Shown here: piece after piece, positions 7,903 to 15,941 of the stretch
How positions within the stretch are numbered: the first letter of the stretch is position 1
How the letters are laid out: every line of letters begins with the position of its first letter
Source: Gammaproteobacteria bacterium
GTDB lineage: Bacteria > Pseudomonadota > Gammaproteobacteria > Pseudomonadales > Azotimanducaceae
Length of the DNA: 36,289 nt
Assembly (NCBI GenBank): GCA_009837725.1
Contig: VXSY01000113.1
Location: forward strand, 10,623 to 46,911
Direction: 5' to 3'
Program-made: the position numbers and the translations under genes
Notes under the pieces: model-generated
The model's database searches: none
Seen by the model: the letters and a program-made list of their open reading frames with translations, nothing else
Told to the model about the DNA's origin: nothing

Positions 7903-9279
7903 TCACTCCCGAAGGATGTCCAAGGCTTCGGCCAGCGTTGCGACGGCGTGGACTTGGATGCCGTCGATGGGTTGGCGGGGGCGGTTGGCGCGGGGGCAAA
8001 TGGCGCGGGTGAAGCCGTGCTTCTTGGCCTCGCGCAGCCGTTCCTGGCCGTTGGGCGCCGGACGAACTTCGCCGGTGAGGCCGATTTCGCCGAACGCCAC
8101 AAGGTCGCGGGGCAGGGCGCGGGCACGGAAGCTCGACATCACTGCCGCCATGAGGGCGAGGTCTGCCCCTGTCTCGTTGATGCGCACGCCGCCCACCACG
8201 TTGGCGAACACGTCCTGATCGGCCATTGCCACGCCGCAGTGGCGGTGCAGAACGGCAAGGTGCATGGCGAGGCGCTGGGCGTCGAGCCCCACGGCCACGC
8301 GGCGCGGATGGCCGCCCTGGACATCGTCCACCAGTGCCTGAATCTCCACCAGCAGTGGCCGCGTGCCTTCCCAGGTGACGGTGACCGCGCTGCCGGGGGC
8401 CGCCTCCTTGGGTCGTTCGAGGAAGATGGCCGAAGGGTTCGTCACTTCCTTCATGCCCTCTTCGGTCATCGCGAACACACCGAGCTCGTTCACCGCACCA
8501 AAACGGTTCTTCTGCCCACGCAAGGTGCGATAGCGGCTGCCGGCCGGGGCGTCGAGCATCATGAAGCAGTCGATCATGTGTTCGAGCACCTTGGGGCCAG
8601 CGAGATTGCCCTCCTTGGTGACGTGGCCCACCATGACGACGGTGGTGCTCGTCTCTTTGGCGAGGCGGGTGAGCCGCGCGGCGGACTCGCGCACCTGGGT
8701 AACGCTTCCCGGCAGGCTGACGGCGGTGTCGACGTGCATCACCTGGATCGAGTCGATCACCACCAGTCGGGGCGCCTCCCGCGTCACCAAGGCTTCGATG
8801 CGGTCCACCGAAGTTTCCGAGGCGACCCTCAGCGAGTCCCGGGCCAGCCCCAGCCGGCGTGCCCGCTGTGCGAGTTGCTGAATCGACTCTTCGCCGCTGA
8901 CGTAAAGAGCGCCTTGTGCATCTGCGCCACCATCAAGGCCGGTGGCGACCTGCAGCAACAGCGTGCTCTTGCCGGCGCCGGGGTCGCCCCCCATCAGCAC
9001 GACGGACCCTGGCACGAAGCCGCCGCCAAGCACGCGGTCGAGTTCGGCGAGACCGGAGCCGAAGCGCTCCTCTTTGGCAGAGGCGACATCGGCGAGCAAT
9101 GCCACCTCTGCGCTTGCGTCGCCGTAGCCGGGAGCGCCGCCTGCCTTCGCCTTGCCTTGCGCGGGCAGGCGCAACTCCTTGAGCGTGTTCCATGCGTGAC
9201 AGGCAGAGCACTGCCCCTGCCACTTGGCGTGCTCGGCACCGCAGTCGGTGCAAACGAAGACAGCGCTGGCTCGGGCCAT
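7903..9279 (-). CDS. radA: DNA repair protein RadA (Sms)
   Basis: 458 residues, the usual RadA length. An N-terminal zinc finger has Cys10, Cys13, Cys24 and Cys27. The RecA-like ATPase core has Walker A GGDPGAGKST (98-107), followed by the RadA-specific KNRFG motif in GQKNRFGAVNELGVF. The C-terminal third is the Lon-protease-like domain ending EALDILRE. RadA is a RecA-family helicase that promotes branch migration and processing of recombination intermediates. The gene follows dnaB by 20 bp on the same strand and is probably co-transcribed. Confidence 0.98.
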   Translation of the reverse strand: MARASAVFVCTDCGAEHAKWQGQCSACHAWNTLKELRLPAQGKAKAGGAPGYGDASAEVALLADVASAKEERFGSGLAELDRVLGGGFVPGSVVLMGGDPGAGKSTLLLQVATGLDGGADAQGALYVSGEESIQQLAQRARRLGLARDSLRVASETSVDRIEALVTREAPRLVVIDSIQVMHVDTAVSLPGSVTQVRESAARLTRLAKETSTTVVMVGHVTKEGNLAGPKVLEHMIDCFMMLDAPAGSRYRTLRGQKNRFGAVNELGVFAMTEEGMKEVTNPSAIFLERPKEAAPGSAVTVTWEGTRPLLVEIQALVDDVQGGHPRRVAVGLDAQRLAMHLAVLHRHCGVAMADQDVFANVVGGVRINETGADLALMAAVMSSFRARALPRDLVAFGEIGLTGEVRPAPNGQERLREAKKHGFTRAICPRANRPRQPIDGIQVHAVATLAEALDILRE

Positions 9280-9299
9280 CTTGAAGCCTCGCCTACCAA

Positions 9300-10682
9300 T
9301 CAGTAGGCAGGTTCGTCACCGTACTCGTCGGGTGCGAGGTTGCGAAAGCGTGTTTTGGCGGCATCGAACCCTAGCTCAACGTCTCCGACGGGGCCATTGC
9401 GCTGCTTGCCGATGATGATCTTGGTCTTGCCACTGTCCACCTCGCCGTCTTTGGGCTTGTCCCGATGGATGAAGAGGATCACATCCGCGTCTTGCTCGAT
9501 AGCACCCGAGTCGCGCAGATCGGACATGCGCGGCCTGCGACCTTCCTTTTCCGACGCCCGATTGAGCTGAGAGCAGACGATCAGCGGACAATTCATCTCT
9601 CGAGCGATAGCCTTGAGCGAGCGAGAGAGCTCGGAGACCGCATGGACTGGACTGTCGTAGTCGCGCGCCGTCCGCATGAGTTGGAGGTAGTCCACCATGA
9701 CCATCGCCAGGCCGCCGGCCTCTCTGGCAACTCGCCGGACTCGGGCGCGAATGTCGTTTGGTGTCAGTCCGGGCGTGTCGTCGATGTAGAGGTTGCGGCC
9801 CTGTAGCTGGCTGACCGCAGCGGTGAAGCGCGGCCAGTCGTCATCCGTCAGATGGCCGGTTCGCAGTCGATCCTGGTTGATGCTGCCGAGCGACGACAGC
9901 ATGCGCATCACGAGCTGGGTAGCCGGCTGCTCCAAGGAGAATATGAGCACAGCCCCTTCCTGGTCGCTCATCACCGCGTGTTCGGCGAAGTTGACGATGA
10001 GGGACGTCTTACCCATGGATGGGCGAGCGGCGACGATGATCAGCTCGGCCGGCTGGAAGCCAGCCGTGTACTCGTCGAGATCGATGAATCCCGACGCGAC
10101 GCCGGTGATGGTCTCGCGGGTCTTGAAGAGATAGTCGATGCGATCGACGACGGACGTCAGCACCGGCTCGATGCGCGTGGGTCCAGACTCCTTGAGCTTG
10201 TCGTCGGCAATGGTGAAGACGAGGTGCTCGGCTTGGTCGAGCAGTTCGGCGCTCGTGCGCCCTTCCGGCGTGAAGGCGGATTCGGCGATGCGATTGGCGG
10301 CTTGGATCAGGCGGCGCAGCGTGGAGCGCTCGCGCACGATGTCTGCATAGGCGACGATGTTGGCGGCGCTGGGGGTCGCCTCGAGGATTTCGGCGAGGTA
10401 GGCGTTGCCGCCGGCCTTTTCGGCCAGCGAACGGCTTTGCAGCGCCTCGGAGATGGTGACGACGTCGAGCGGCTCGTTGGCGTTTGCCAACTCGCCCATC
10501 ACCTCGAAAATGATCTGGTGCGCCGTGCGGTAGAAGTCCTGGCTGGAGACGCGGTGGACGATCTGGTCCCACGCCTCCTGATTCAGCATCAGCCCGCCGA
10601 TCACGGACTGCTCCGCCTCCACCGAATGCGGCGGCACCTTGAGCCGCGCAGGCTCGGGAGCCCTTTGAGCGGGTTCTGCCAC
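9300..10682 (-). CDS. dnaB: replicative DNA helicase DnaB
   Basis: 460 residues with the DnaB N-terminal domain (VEAEQSVIGGLMLNQEAW, 21-38) and the hexameric RecA-like helicase domain. Walker A is ARPSMGKTSL (219-228), and MVDYLQLM contains the Walker B region. It unwinds DNA ahead of the fork and recruits primase. The start is GTG with AGGA about eight bases upstream. Gene order rplI-dnaB-radA is typical of gammaproteobacteria. A repeat-filled stretch of 469 bp separates it from rplI, so dnaB probably has its own promoter. Confidence 0.98.
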   Translation of the reverse strand: MAEPAQRAPEPARLKVPPHSVEAEQSVIGGLMLNQEAWDQIVHRVSSQDFYRTAHQIIFEVMGELANANEPLDVVTISEALQSRSLAEKAGGNAYLAEILEATPSAANIVAYADIVRERSTLRRLIQAANRIAESAFTPEGRTSAELLDQAEHLVFTIADDKLKESGPTRIEPVLTSVVDRIDYLFKTRETITGVASGFIDLDEYTAGFQPAELIIVAARPSMGKTSLIVNFAEHAVMSDQEGAVLIFSLEQPATQLVMRMLSSLGSINQDRLRTGHLTDDDWPRFTAAVSQLQGRNLYIDDTPGLTPNDIRARVRRVAREAGGLAMVMVDYLQLMRTARDYDSPVHAVSELSRSLKAIAREMNCPLIVCSQLNRASEKEGRRPRMSDLRDSGAIEQDADVILFIHRDKPKDGEVDSGKTKIIIGKQRNGPVGDVELGFDAAKTRFRNLAPDEYGDEPAY

Positions 10683-10884
10683 GAGGGAATCCTAACAGCC
10701 GAGCGAACCGCTAAGAGTGGGCCTCGCAGCGAAGATTGGCAAAGGAGAAGCCTGCGGAAATCGCTGGAGCAACGTGTGAGTAAAGTCTTGGTGGCTGTGG
10801 ACAGTTTCTCGCTTTAGCCGTAGCTGCGAGGGAATGCGAGCACGAAGGCCAGCAGTTCGCGCTAGCTATAGCCCAGCTAGCGGG

Positions 10885-11079
10885 CCTCCTCGAACAAAGC
10901 CCGCAGGCACACACCAAGGCAACAGCCCCTGCCATGCGAGGGCCTCTCTGGACGGAGGGCGTCCCGCCCTCCAAGCGTGCCGAAGGCGCGCACGCAGCGG
11001 AGCCGGCCAAGGCCACCGCAAGCAAGTGTTCCAGACAACGCCAACAAAGCGCCAGCCTCGAACAACGCGGCCAGCAAAC
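10885..11079 (+). repeat. long repeat A, copy 1
   Basis: About 195 bp, from CCTCCTCGAACAAAGC to CGCCAACAAAGCGCCAGCC and beyond. Copy 2 is at 36027-36223 and a third, truncated copy begins at 36224. The central stretch of about 74 bases around the GGAGGGCGTCCCGCCCTCC hairpin appears identical in copies 1 and 2. No open frame with start and ribosome site is convincing inside it. Confidence 0.85.
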
Positions 11080-11119
11080 CAGCCTCTGCTCGCTAGCGCC
11101 GTCGTGCCTGCCCGACGAT

Positions 11120-11138
11120 GGAGGGCGAGACGCCCTCC
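11120..11138 (-). repeat. inverted GGAGGGCG hairpin downstream of rplI
   Basis: GGAGGGCG-AGA-CGCCCTCC is an 8-bp perfect stem and the reverse complement of the common TCT-loop hairpin. It lies 14 bp past the rplI stop and may attenuate or protect the 3' end of the ribosomal-protein mRNA. Confidence 0.65.
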
Positions 11139-11151
11139 CTCCAAAGGCCCC

Positions 11152-11598
11152 CTACTCCGCGATCACCACCACGTGCACCGGCTGCACCACGTCTGCGTGG
11201 AGCTGGATGTCCACGTCGTATTCGCCCACCGAACGGATCACGCCGTCGGGCAGCCGCACCTCGGCGCGGTTGATGGTGACGCCAAGGCCGTCGAGCGCGC
11301 GGGCGATCTCGACGGTGCCGACGGAGCCGTAGAGCTTGCCCTCCTCGGAGGCGCGGGCGACGATGGTTACCTCTCGATCCACCAGCAGCGAGGCGCGGCC
11401 TTGTGCGTCGCTCAGCCGATCGTTGGCAACGCGGGTGAGTTCGACGCGACGCGTCTCGAACACTTCTCGGTTCTCGGCGGTGGCGCGCACCGCCTTGCCG
11501 GTGGGAATGAGGTAGTTGCGGGCATAGCCGTTCTTCACGCTCACCTCGTCGCCGAGGTTGCCCAGGCTCATAACCCGCTCCATGAGAATCACGTTCAC
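11152..11598 (-). CDS. rplI: 50S ribosomal protein L9
   Basis: 148 residues, the standard L9 length. It begins MNVILMERVMSLGNLGDEVSVK and has the conserved GYARNYLIPTGKA (24-36). L9 binds 23S rRNA at the base of the L1 stalk and limits frame slippage. The start is GTG, preceded by a strong AGGAGG. It is the third gene of the rpsF-rpsR-rplI operon. The start region is unusual: a near-copy of the start, with its own ribosome site, lies 101 bp upstream, and the stop of that short ORF overlaps this GTG. Confidence 0.98.
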   Translation of the reverse strand: MNVILMERVMSLGNLGDEVSVKNGYARNYLIPTGKAVRATAENREVFETRRVELTRVANDRLSDAQGRASLLVDREVTIVARASEEGKLYGSVGTVEIARALDGLGVTINRAEVRLPDGVIRSVGEYDVDIQLHADVVQPVHVVVIAE

Positions 11599-11699
11599 AG
11601 CCTGCCTCCTGAACCACCCTCAGGCGAAGCAGTTGCGAAGCAACTGCCAACGCGCCCGTTAGGGCGCGCTATAACCCGTTCCATGAGAATCACATTCAC
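11595..11699 (-). CDS. 34-residue leader ORF made by duplication of the rplI start
   Basis: Starting at GTG 11699 with AAGGAG just upstream, the first nine codons repeat those of rplI (MNVILMERV) with a few silent changes. The frame then runs through the inserted paired-hairpin element (IARPNGRVGSCFATASPEGG). It ends in TGA, which overlaps the rplI GTG by two bases. The arrangement is ideal for translational coupling or re-initiation. It may simply be a remnant of a tandem duplication, and no protein function is proposed. All codons between were checked and no internal stop is present. Confidence 0.6.
   Translation of the reverse strand: MNVILMERVIARPNGRVGSCFATASPEGGSGGRL
11629..11668 (+). 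repeat. paired-hairpin element, GCAGTTGC type, within the rplI leader
   Basis: Stem 1 is GCAGTTGC-GAA-GCAACTGC (8 bp), linker CAA, then stem 2 CGCGCCC-GTTA-GGGCGCG (7 bp). It is transcribed as part of the rpsF-rpsR-rplI message and is translated as part of the 34-codon leader ORF. Confidence 0.9.
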
Positions 11700-11734
11700 G
11701 TCTGTCTCCTTAGCCCCTGCCACGTCCGCGCGCA

Positions 11735-11773
11735 GCAGTTGCGAAGCAACTGCCAACGCGCCCGCAGGGCGCG
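11735..11773 (+). repeat. paired-hairpin element, GCAGTTGC type, next to the rpsR stop
   Basis: Stem 1 GCAGTTGC-GAA-GCAACTGC and stem 2 CGCGCCC-GCA-GGGCGCG match the neighbouring element 106 bp away almost exactly. It starts four bases after the rpsR stop codon in the transcript sense. Confidence 0.9.
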
Positions 11774-11776
11774 CAG

Positions 11777-12004
11777 CTACTTGTGCTGGTCGGTGTAGGG
11801 CAAGAGCGCCAGGTAGCGGGCGCGCTTGACTGCGGTGGCAAGCTGGCGCTGATAGCGGGCGCTGGTGCCGGTGATGCGGCTCGGCACGATCTTGCCCGTC
11901 TCGGTGACGTACTGCCGCAGGAGATCCAGGTCCTTGTAGTCGATCTCCTTGATCCCCTCCGCCGTGAACCGGCAGTAGCGCTTGCGTCGGAAATTGCGTG
12001 CCAT
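11777..12004 (-). CDS. rpsR: 30S ribosomal protein S18
   Basis: 75 residues, as usual for bacterial S18. It has the characteristic [20 protein letters not shown] and the basic core [21 protein letters not shown]18 pairs with S6 on the platform of the 30S subunit. It starts 10 bp after rpsF, without the priB gene found between the two in many enterobacteria. Its stop is followed within four bases by a paired-hairpin repeat. Confidence 0.98.
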   Translation of the reverse strand: MARNFRRKRYCRFTAEGIKEIDYKDLDLLRQYVTETGKIVPSRITGTSARYQRQLATAVKRARYLALLPYTDQHK

Positions 12005-12014
12005 GATCGCCCCC

Positions 12015-12449
12015 CTATGCCGTTTCCGCTGGTGCCGGACGGGTCGCAGCGGCCTCCCGCTGTCTGGCCCGAGCCTCGGCTTCCTCTTCGCGGCGGCGTT
12101 CGCGCTCGCGATCCTTCTCCTGCTCGCGCAGCTCCTCTTCGTAGAGCTTGGAGTTGCCGGTCACCGGTTCCTTGCGCTTGATGATGAGGTGACGCAGCAC
12201 GGCATCGTTGAAGCGGAAGGCGCTTTCGAGCTCGTCGCGCGTGCCGGCGTCCACCTCGATGTTGAACAGCAGGTAGTGCGCCTTGTGGATTTTGGAGACG
12301 GGGTAGGCAAGCTGGCGCCGCCCCCAGTCTTCGCTGCGGTGGATGACGCCGCCGCCGCGCTCGATGAGCGCTCGATAGCGTTCCACCATGCCGGGCACCT
12401 GATCGGACTGATCGGGGTGCACCATGAAAACGACTTCGTAATGTCGCAC
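12015..12449 (-). CDS. rpsF: 30S ribosomal protein S6
   Basis: 144 residues. The S6 domain spans about 1-95: [17 protein letters not shown], then [20 protein letters not shown], which contacts S18 and 16S rRNA. The C-terminal 45 residues form a highly charged Glu/Arg-rich tail ([13 protein letters not shown]) that is longer than in many homologues. The start is GTG with GGGAG about nine bases upstream. It leads the rpsF-rpsR-rplI operon. Confidence 0.98.
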   Translation of the reverse strand: MRHYEVVFMVHPDQSDQVPGMVERYRALIERGGGVIHRSEDWGRRQLAYPVSKIHKAHYLLFNIEVDAGTRDELESAFRFNDAVLRHLIIKRKEPVTGNSKLYEEELREQEKDRERERRREEEAEARARQREAAATRPAPAETA

Positions 12450-12638
12450 GAGCGTTTCTCCCTTCGGTTTTCGCCTCCGCCATCGCTTAGGCGTGAAGCA
12501 AGGAGTCTATGTAGGGCGAGCCCTCAAGGCCCGCCAGCCCGCCAACGCGGGAGACGCATCATACGCCAACTGTCGAGCATTGGGTTGGCCATGAATGTAG
12601 GTGGTTTTTCGTCCCCTACGGCCCATCCACGTGCCTCG

Positions 12639-12699
12639 GAGGGAAGGCATTTTGCGAACGCGCCCGAAGGGCGCGCCCCTAGCGCCGATAGGCGCTTTT
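12639..12699 (+). repeat. decayed paired-hairpin element with an extra hairpin
   Basis: GGAGGGAAGGCATTTTGCGAA looks like a damaged first stem. Stem 2 is intact as CGCGCCC-GAA-GGGCGCG (12659-12675). A further stem AGCGCC-GATA-GGCGCT follows with a short T run (12681-12699). A similar second stem, AGCGC...GCGCT, accompanies the inverted element at 30902. It lies in the 294-bp gap between rlmB and rpsF. Confidence 0.7.
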
Positions 12700-12743
12700 C
12701 CTGGCGCACCGGCGACTCGGCCCCAGATGGAGCGAAGGCGCCA

Positions 12744-13475
12744 CTACCCCCGTTGGCGCACCGCCTCGAACAGCAGGATGCTGGTGGCGACGGAGACGTT
12801 GAGGCTCGCGACCTTGCCGGCCAACGGGATGCGAGCAAGGAAGTCGCAGCGCTCTCGCGTTAGCCGACGCAAGCCCTTGCCCTCGCTGCCGACGACGATG
12901 GCGATGGCGCCGTCGAACGGCACGTCCGTATACGCCACATCGCCGTCCGCATCGCCGCCGACGACCCAGACGCCCCGATCGCGAAGCCATTCGAGTCGTC
13001 GTGCCAGATTGGCTACCTCGACGATGGTGAGGTGCTCCATCGCGCCGCTTGCCGCCTTGGCCGCAACACCCGACAACGGCGCGCTGCGACGGCGCGGCAC
13101 GAGCACGGCGTCCACACCGGCTGCTTCGGCGCTGCGCAGGCAAGCACCGAGATTGCGCGGGTCTTCGATGTGGTCGAGCGCGAGCAGTAAAGGCCGCGAC
13201 AGCGTGGCAAAGCGCTCCTCGAAGGCAGCTTCGCTGGCCGGTCGAACCGCGTGGCACTCCGCAAGGATGCCCTGATGGCTGCCGCCCCCGGCGAGCCGGT
13301 TCAGGGCCGAGCGTTCCACCGAATCCACCCGAATGCTGGCATTGCGCGCCCGCGCGACGATGGCTGCAAGCTCCGGCGCACGTCGCCCGGCCGCCACCTT
13401 CAAACTGCGAATGCGCGCCGGATCGGCGTCGATCAGTTCGCGCACGGCGTGGATGCCGTAGATGCGATCGCTCAC
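12744..13475 (-). CDS. rlmB: 23S rRNA (guanosine(2251)-2'-O)-methyltransferase RlmB
   Basis: 243 residues, the same length as the E. coli enzyme. It begins VSDRIYGIHAVRELI (initiator GTG). The N-terminal substrate-binding domain is followed by the SPOUT/TrmH knot domain with LDHIEDPRNLGACLRSAEAAG, IVVGSEGKGL and ASLNVSVATSILLFE, the three signature motifs. It methylates G2251 in the 23S P loop. The start GTG overlaps the rnr stop (GTGA), so it is translationally coupled to rnr as in many gammaproteobacteria. The frame stays open far upstream through rnr, but that extension is not coding. Confidence 0.96.
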   Translation of the reverse strand: MSDRIYGIHAVRELIDADPARIRSLKVAAGRRAPELAAIVARARNASIRVDSVERSALNRLAGGGSHQGILAECHAVRPASEAAFEERFATLSRPLLLALDHIEDPRNLGACLRSAEAAGVDAVLVPRRRSAPLSGVAAKAASGAMEHLTIVEVANLARRLEWLRDRGVWVVGGDADGDVAYTDVPFDGAIAIVVGSEGKGLRRLTRERCDFLARIPLAGKVASLNVSVATSILLFEAVRQRG

Positions 13476-15799
13476 CGCCTTCGGCGGCCCCTGCCGCGCC
13501 GTTCCCGTGGCATCTGTTCGCTGCGCGCGGGACGTTCGGCCAGGCGAAGATCCACCCGTCCCGTGGGCGGCGACACATCCTGCAAGACCACTTTGACCAC
13601 ATCGCCAAGGGCGAAGCGCCGCCCCGAACGCTCCCCCACCAGCGCCATGGCGGCAGGCACATGGTGGAAGTAGTCCGCACCGAGAGAGCCAATGTGCAAC
13701 AGCCCCTGCACGCCGGCGCCATCGAGTTCGACGAAGAGGCCAAACCCGGTCACCCCGGCGATCCGACCGGAAAACGTCTCCCCCACTCGATGCTCGATCA
13801 ACGCGCACTTGAGCCAGTTGTCTACCATTCGCTCGGCGCTTTCGGCGCGGCGTTCGGTGGCCGAGATGTGGGCGCAGACCTCGTCCTGCTCGTCCGCGTT
13901 CGGGCGCCAGCCAAAGAGGATGCGATGCACCAGCAGGTCCGAATAGCGGCGGATGGGCGAGGTGAAGTGGACGTAGGTGGGCAGCGCCAAGCCGAAGTGG
14001 CCAAGGCGCCGGGTCTCGTAGCGGGCCTGGGCGAGGCTGCGCAGGGTGAGGATGTCCCAAATCCACCCGGGCAGACTCGATGCGGACTTGGCGCGTTCGA
14101 GCGCCGCGCTCAAGGCCGGCGGGGTGATGGGGGCTGGCGGCACCGACACGCCGGCGAGTCTGAGAGCGGGTTCCAGCGCGTCCAGACGGTCGCTCGGCGG
14201 CGGTTCGTGGACGCGATATACCGGACGCGTGCCGCTCGCGGGGCCCTTCCCATCCTGCTTGAGCAGCCGTTCCAACTCCCGCGCCGTGGCGACGTTAGCG
14301 GCGATCATGGCCTCCTCGATGAGGCGATGGGCGTCGTTCTGCTCCACATTCACAACGCCCGCTGGCCGACCGTCCTGCAAATCCACGCGGGATTCGTGGC
14401 TTTCGAGGTCCAGCGCACCGCGTTCTTCCCGCTGCGCGGTCAGTGCCTTACGCACGCCCTCAAGCGCTTTCAGAGATGTGGCGACCGCAGCGTTGTCCAC
14501 GCTTCCCCGACCCTCTAGGAACGCAGCAACCTCCGTGTAGGTGAGCCGCGCCTTAGAGCGAATGGTGGCGCGGGTGAAGCTGTGGCGGGACACCCGACCC
14601 CGTGTCGACACGAGCATGTCGCACACCACCGCGAGCCGATCTTCGTCCGGCCGCAGCGAGCAAAGGCCGTTGCTGAGCGCCTCCGGCAGCATCGGCACCA
14701 CCCGATCTGGCAGGTACACCGAATTGCCCCGGCGCCTCGCCTCGTGGTCGAGCGGCGAGTCGTGCGCGACGTAGTGCGAAACATCGGCGATGGCAACCAC
14801 CAGCCGCCAACCGCCATTTCGCCGACGCTCGGCGAACACCGCATCGTCGAAGTCGCGCGCATCCTCGCCATCGATGGTGACGAGGGGCATGCCGCGCAGA
14901 TCAAGCCGGTCGTCGGACTCGCTCGTCAGAGCCGGAGCTCTCTGGAGGGAGGGCGTCTCGCCCTCCACCGCACCGCGAGCCGCCCCCGTGCTTTTCTGGA
15001 GGGAGGGCGTCTCGCCCTCCATCGCGCCGTGAGGCGCGCCTTCCTCTAGAGCCGCCGGCCAAACACACGGTATCCGATACGCCGCGAGCGCCGCATCCGT
15101 GGCCCGCGCCGCTTCGTTGCCAGCGTCGCGCACGCGAACAACGCGCCCGGACACCCGCCGAGCCCCCACCTCCAGCACTTCGACCTCGACGATCGCGCCA
15201 TCGCGAGCGCCCGCCGGCGGCACGACCAGATCGACCCGCCCGCGCAGCCCGGGATCGAGGGACTCCACCCCAGGCGCCGCGTAGGAGCCGTATCCCCTCT
15301 CCCGCTCCGGCCCTTCCTCTTGCGGTGCCGGCAAGGGCGCAACCAAGGCCCCGATCAGCGGTTCCGAAGAAGGCGAAACCACGCGCCGCACCACCACGCC
15401 TTCCTTCGTCCGCGAACCCTCGACGCGGTCTCCCTGCCGCACCCCGCGGACGCGATGCCCTCGCGCCAGTGCCACGTACCCGTCCGAAGTCTCCACCGCC
15501 AAAAGCCCCGGAACGTCCCCAACGATCTCGCCGGCGATCTTCTCCGGCGGCTCTGTCAACTCATAGCGCCCACGCTGCCCAAGCCGAACATCGCCCGAAG
15601 CCACGAGCCCATCGAGCAGCCTTCGCAGCGCCTTGGACTCCGCCCCGCGCACATCGAAATGCCGCAACAACCCCGACCACCGCATCGACCCGCGTTCCGC
15701 GAACGCCTCAGTCAACTCGCCACGCGTCAACACCCGCGCCGAATCCGCCTCCGCCCGCTTCCGTCGTGACCCTTCACGACCCCTGTTTCGTCTATTCAA
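13472..15799 (-). CDS. rnr: ribonuclease R with two in-frame repeat insertions
   Basis: 775 residues. Order: helix-turn-helix (about 24-75), cold-shock-like domains, the RNB catalytic domain from about 297, an S1 domain (GETFSGRIAGVTGFGLFVEL) and a basic tail (RRGRGRRRR). The RNB signature TIDGEDARDFDDAV keeps the four catalytic Asp (310, 316, 318, 319). RNase R is a processive 3'-5' exoribonuclease that degrades structured RNA. Between YRIPCVWPAALEE and DRLDLRGMPLVTIDG, a tract (about 252-290) contains two copies, 18 residues apart, of EGETPSLQ, encoded by the GGAGGGCGTCTCGCCCTCC repeat. The start is TTG with a poor ribosome site. A GTG at 15733 is an alternative. Confidence 0.95.
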   Translation of the reverse strand: MNRRNRGREGSRRKRAEADSARVLTRGELTEAFAERGSMRWSGLLRHFDVRGAESKALRRLLDGLVASGDVRLGQRGRYELTEPPEKIAGEIVGDVPGLLAVETSDGYVALARGHRVRGVRQGDRVEGSRTKEGVVVRRVVSPSSEPLIGALVAPLPAPQEEGPERERGYGSYAAPGVESLDPGLRGRVDLVVPPAGARDGAIVEVEVLEVGARRVSGRVVRVRDAGNEAARATDAALAAYRIPCVWPAALEEGAPHGAMEGETPSLQKSTGAARGAVEGETPSLQRAPALTSESDDRLDLRGMPLVTIDGEDARDFDDAVFAERRRNGGWRLVVAIADVSHYVAHDSPLDHEARRRGNSVYLPDRVVPMLPEALSNGLCSLRPDEDRLAVVCDMLVSTRGRVSRHSFTRATIRSKARLTYTEVAAFLEGRGSVDNAAVATSLKALEGVRKALTAQREERGALDLESHESRVDLQDGRPAGVVNVEQNDAHRLIEEAMIAANVATARELERLLKQDGKGPASGTRPVYRVHEPPPSDRLDALEPALRLAGVSVPPAPITPPALSAALERAKSASSLPGWIWDILTLRSLAQARYETRRLGHFGLALPTYVHFTSPIRRYSDLLVHRILFGWRPNADEQDEVCAHISATERRAESAERMVDNWLKCALIEHRVGETFSGRIAGVTGFGLFVELDGAGVQGLLHIGSLGADYFHHVPAAMALVGERSGRRFALGDVVKVVLQDVSPPTGRVDLRLAERPARSEQMPRERRGRGRRRR
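14941..15037 (+). repeat. two paired-hairpin elements inside rnr
   Basis: Two copies of TCTGGAGGGAGGGCGTCT followed by CGCCCTCCA start at 14941 and 14995, exactly 54 bp apart, so the reading frame of rnr is kept. The second copy retains a recognisable stem 2 (CGCGCC-GTGA-GGCGCG). The copy at 3968 is an intergenic relative. Confidence 0.9.
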
Positions 15800-15854
15800 A
15801 TGAACGTCGCTTTGGTAAAGTCGCGCCCCCGCGCCGCCAAGGCGGGGGCCTCAT

Positions 15855-15941
15855 GCCGAGGTGGTGAAATTGGTATACACGCTAGCTTCAGGTGCTAGTG
15901 GGGGAAACCCCGTGGAGGTTCAAGTCCTCTCCTCGGCACCA
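15855..15941 (+). tRNA. tRNA-Leu(CAG)
   Basis: A class II tRNA with acceptor stem GCCGAGG/CCTCGGC, anticodon stem CTAGC/GCTAG around loop TTCAGGT (anticodon CAG) and a long variable arm (TGGGGGAAACCCCGTG). The T arm is GGTTCAAGTCC, with discriminator A and encoded CCA. It reads CUG codons. It is divergent from rnr, with a GC-rich discriminator-like stretch just before it. Confidence 0.97.

Larger units (their letters stand above)
10683..11151. other. 469-bp intergenic region between dnaB and rplI, mostly repeat
   Basis: About 10814-10866 resembles a decayed piece of composite repeat B (GCGAGGGAATGCGAGC, then GGCCAGCAGTTCGCGCTAGC). 10885-11079 is long repeat A, and 11120-11138 is an inverted hairpin. 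The 130 bases next to dnaB are free of recognised repeats and most likely hold its promoter. I could not pick convincing -35/-10 boxes. Confidence 0.6.

Noticed and set aside
10877-11151. Minus-strand ORFs inside long repeat A (RLEGGTPSVQRGPRMAG)
   Set aside because: The same peptide appears in every repeat copy because of the DNA repeat; there are no ribosome sites and the starts and ends are not conserved.
11710-12483. 257-residue minus-strand ORF across rpsR and rpsF
   Set aside because: It is a frame shadow of two certain ribosomal-protein genes.
13476-14066. Upstream extension of the rlmB reading frame through rnr
   Set aside because: The extension has no similarity to any methyltransferase. 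The GTG at 13475 gives exactly the family length and the usual GTGA coupling.
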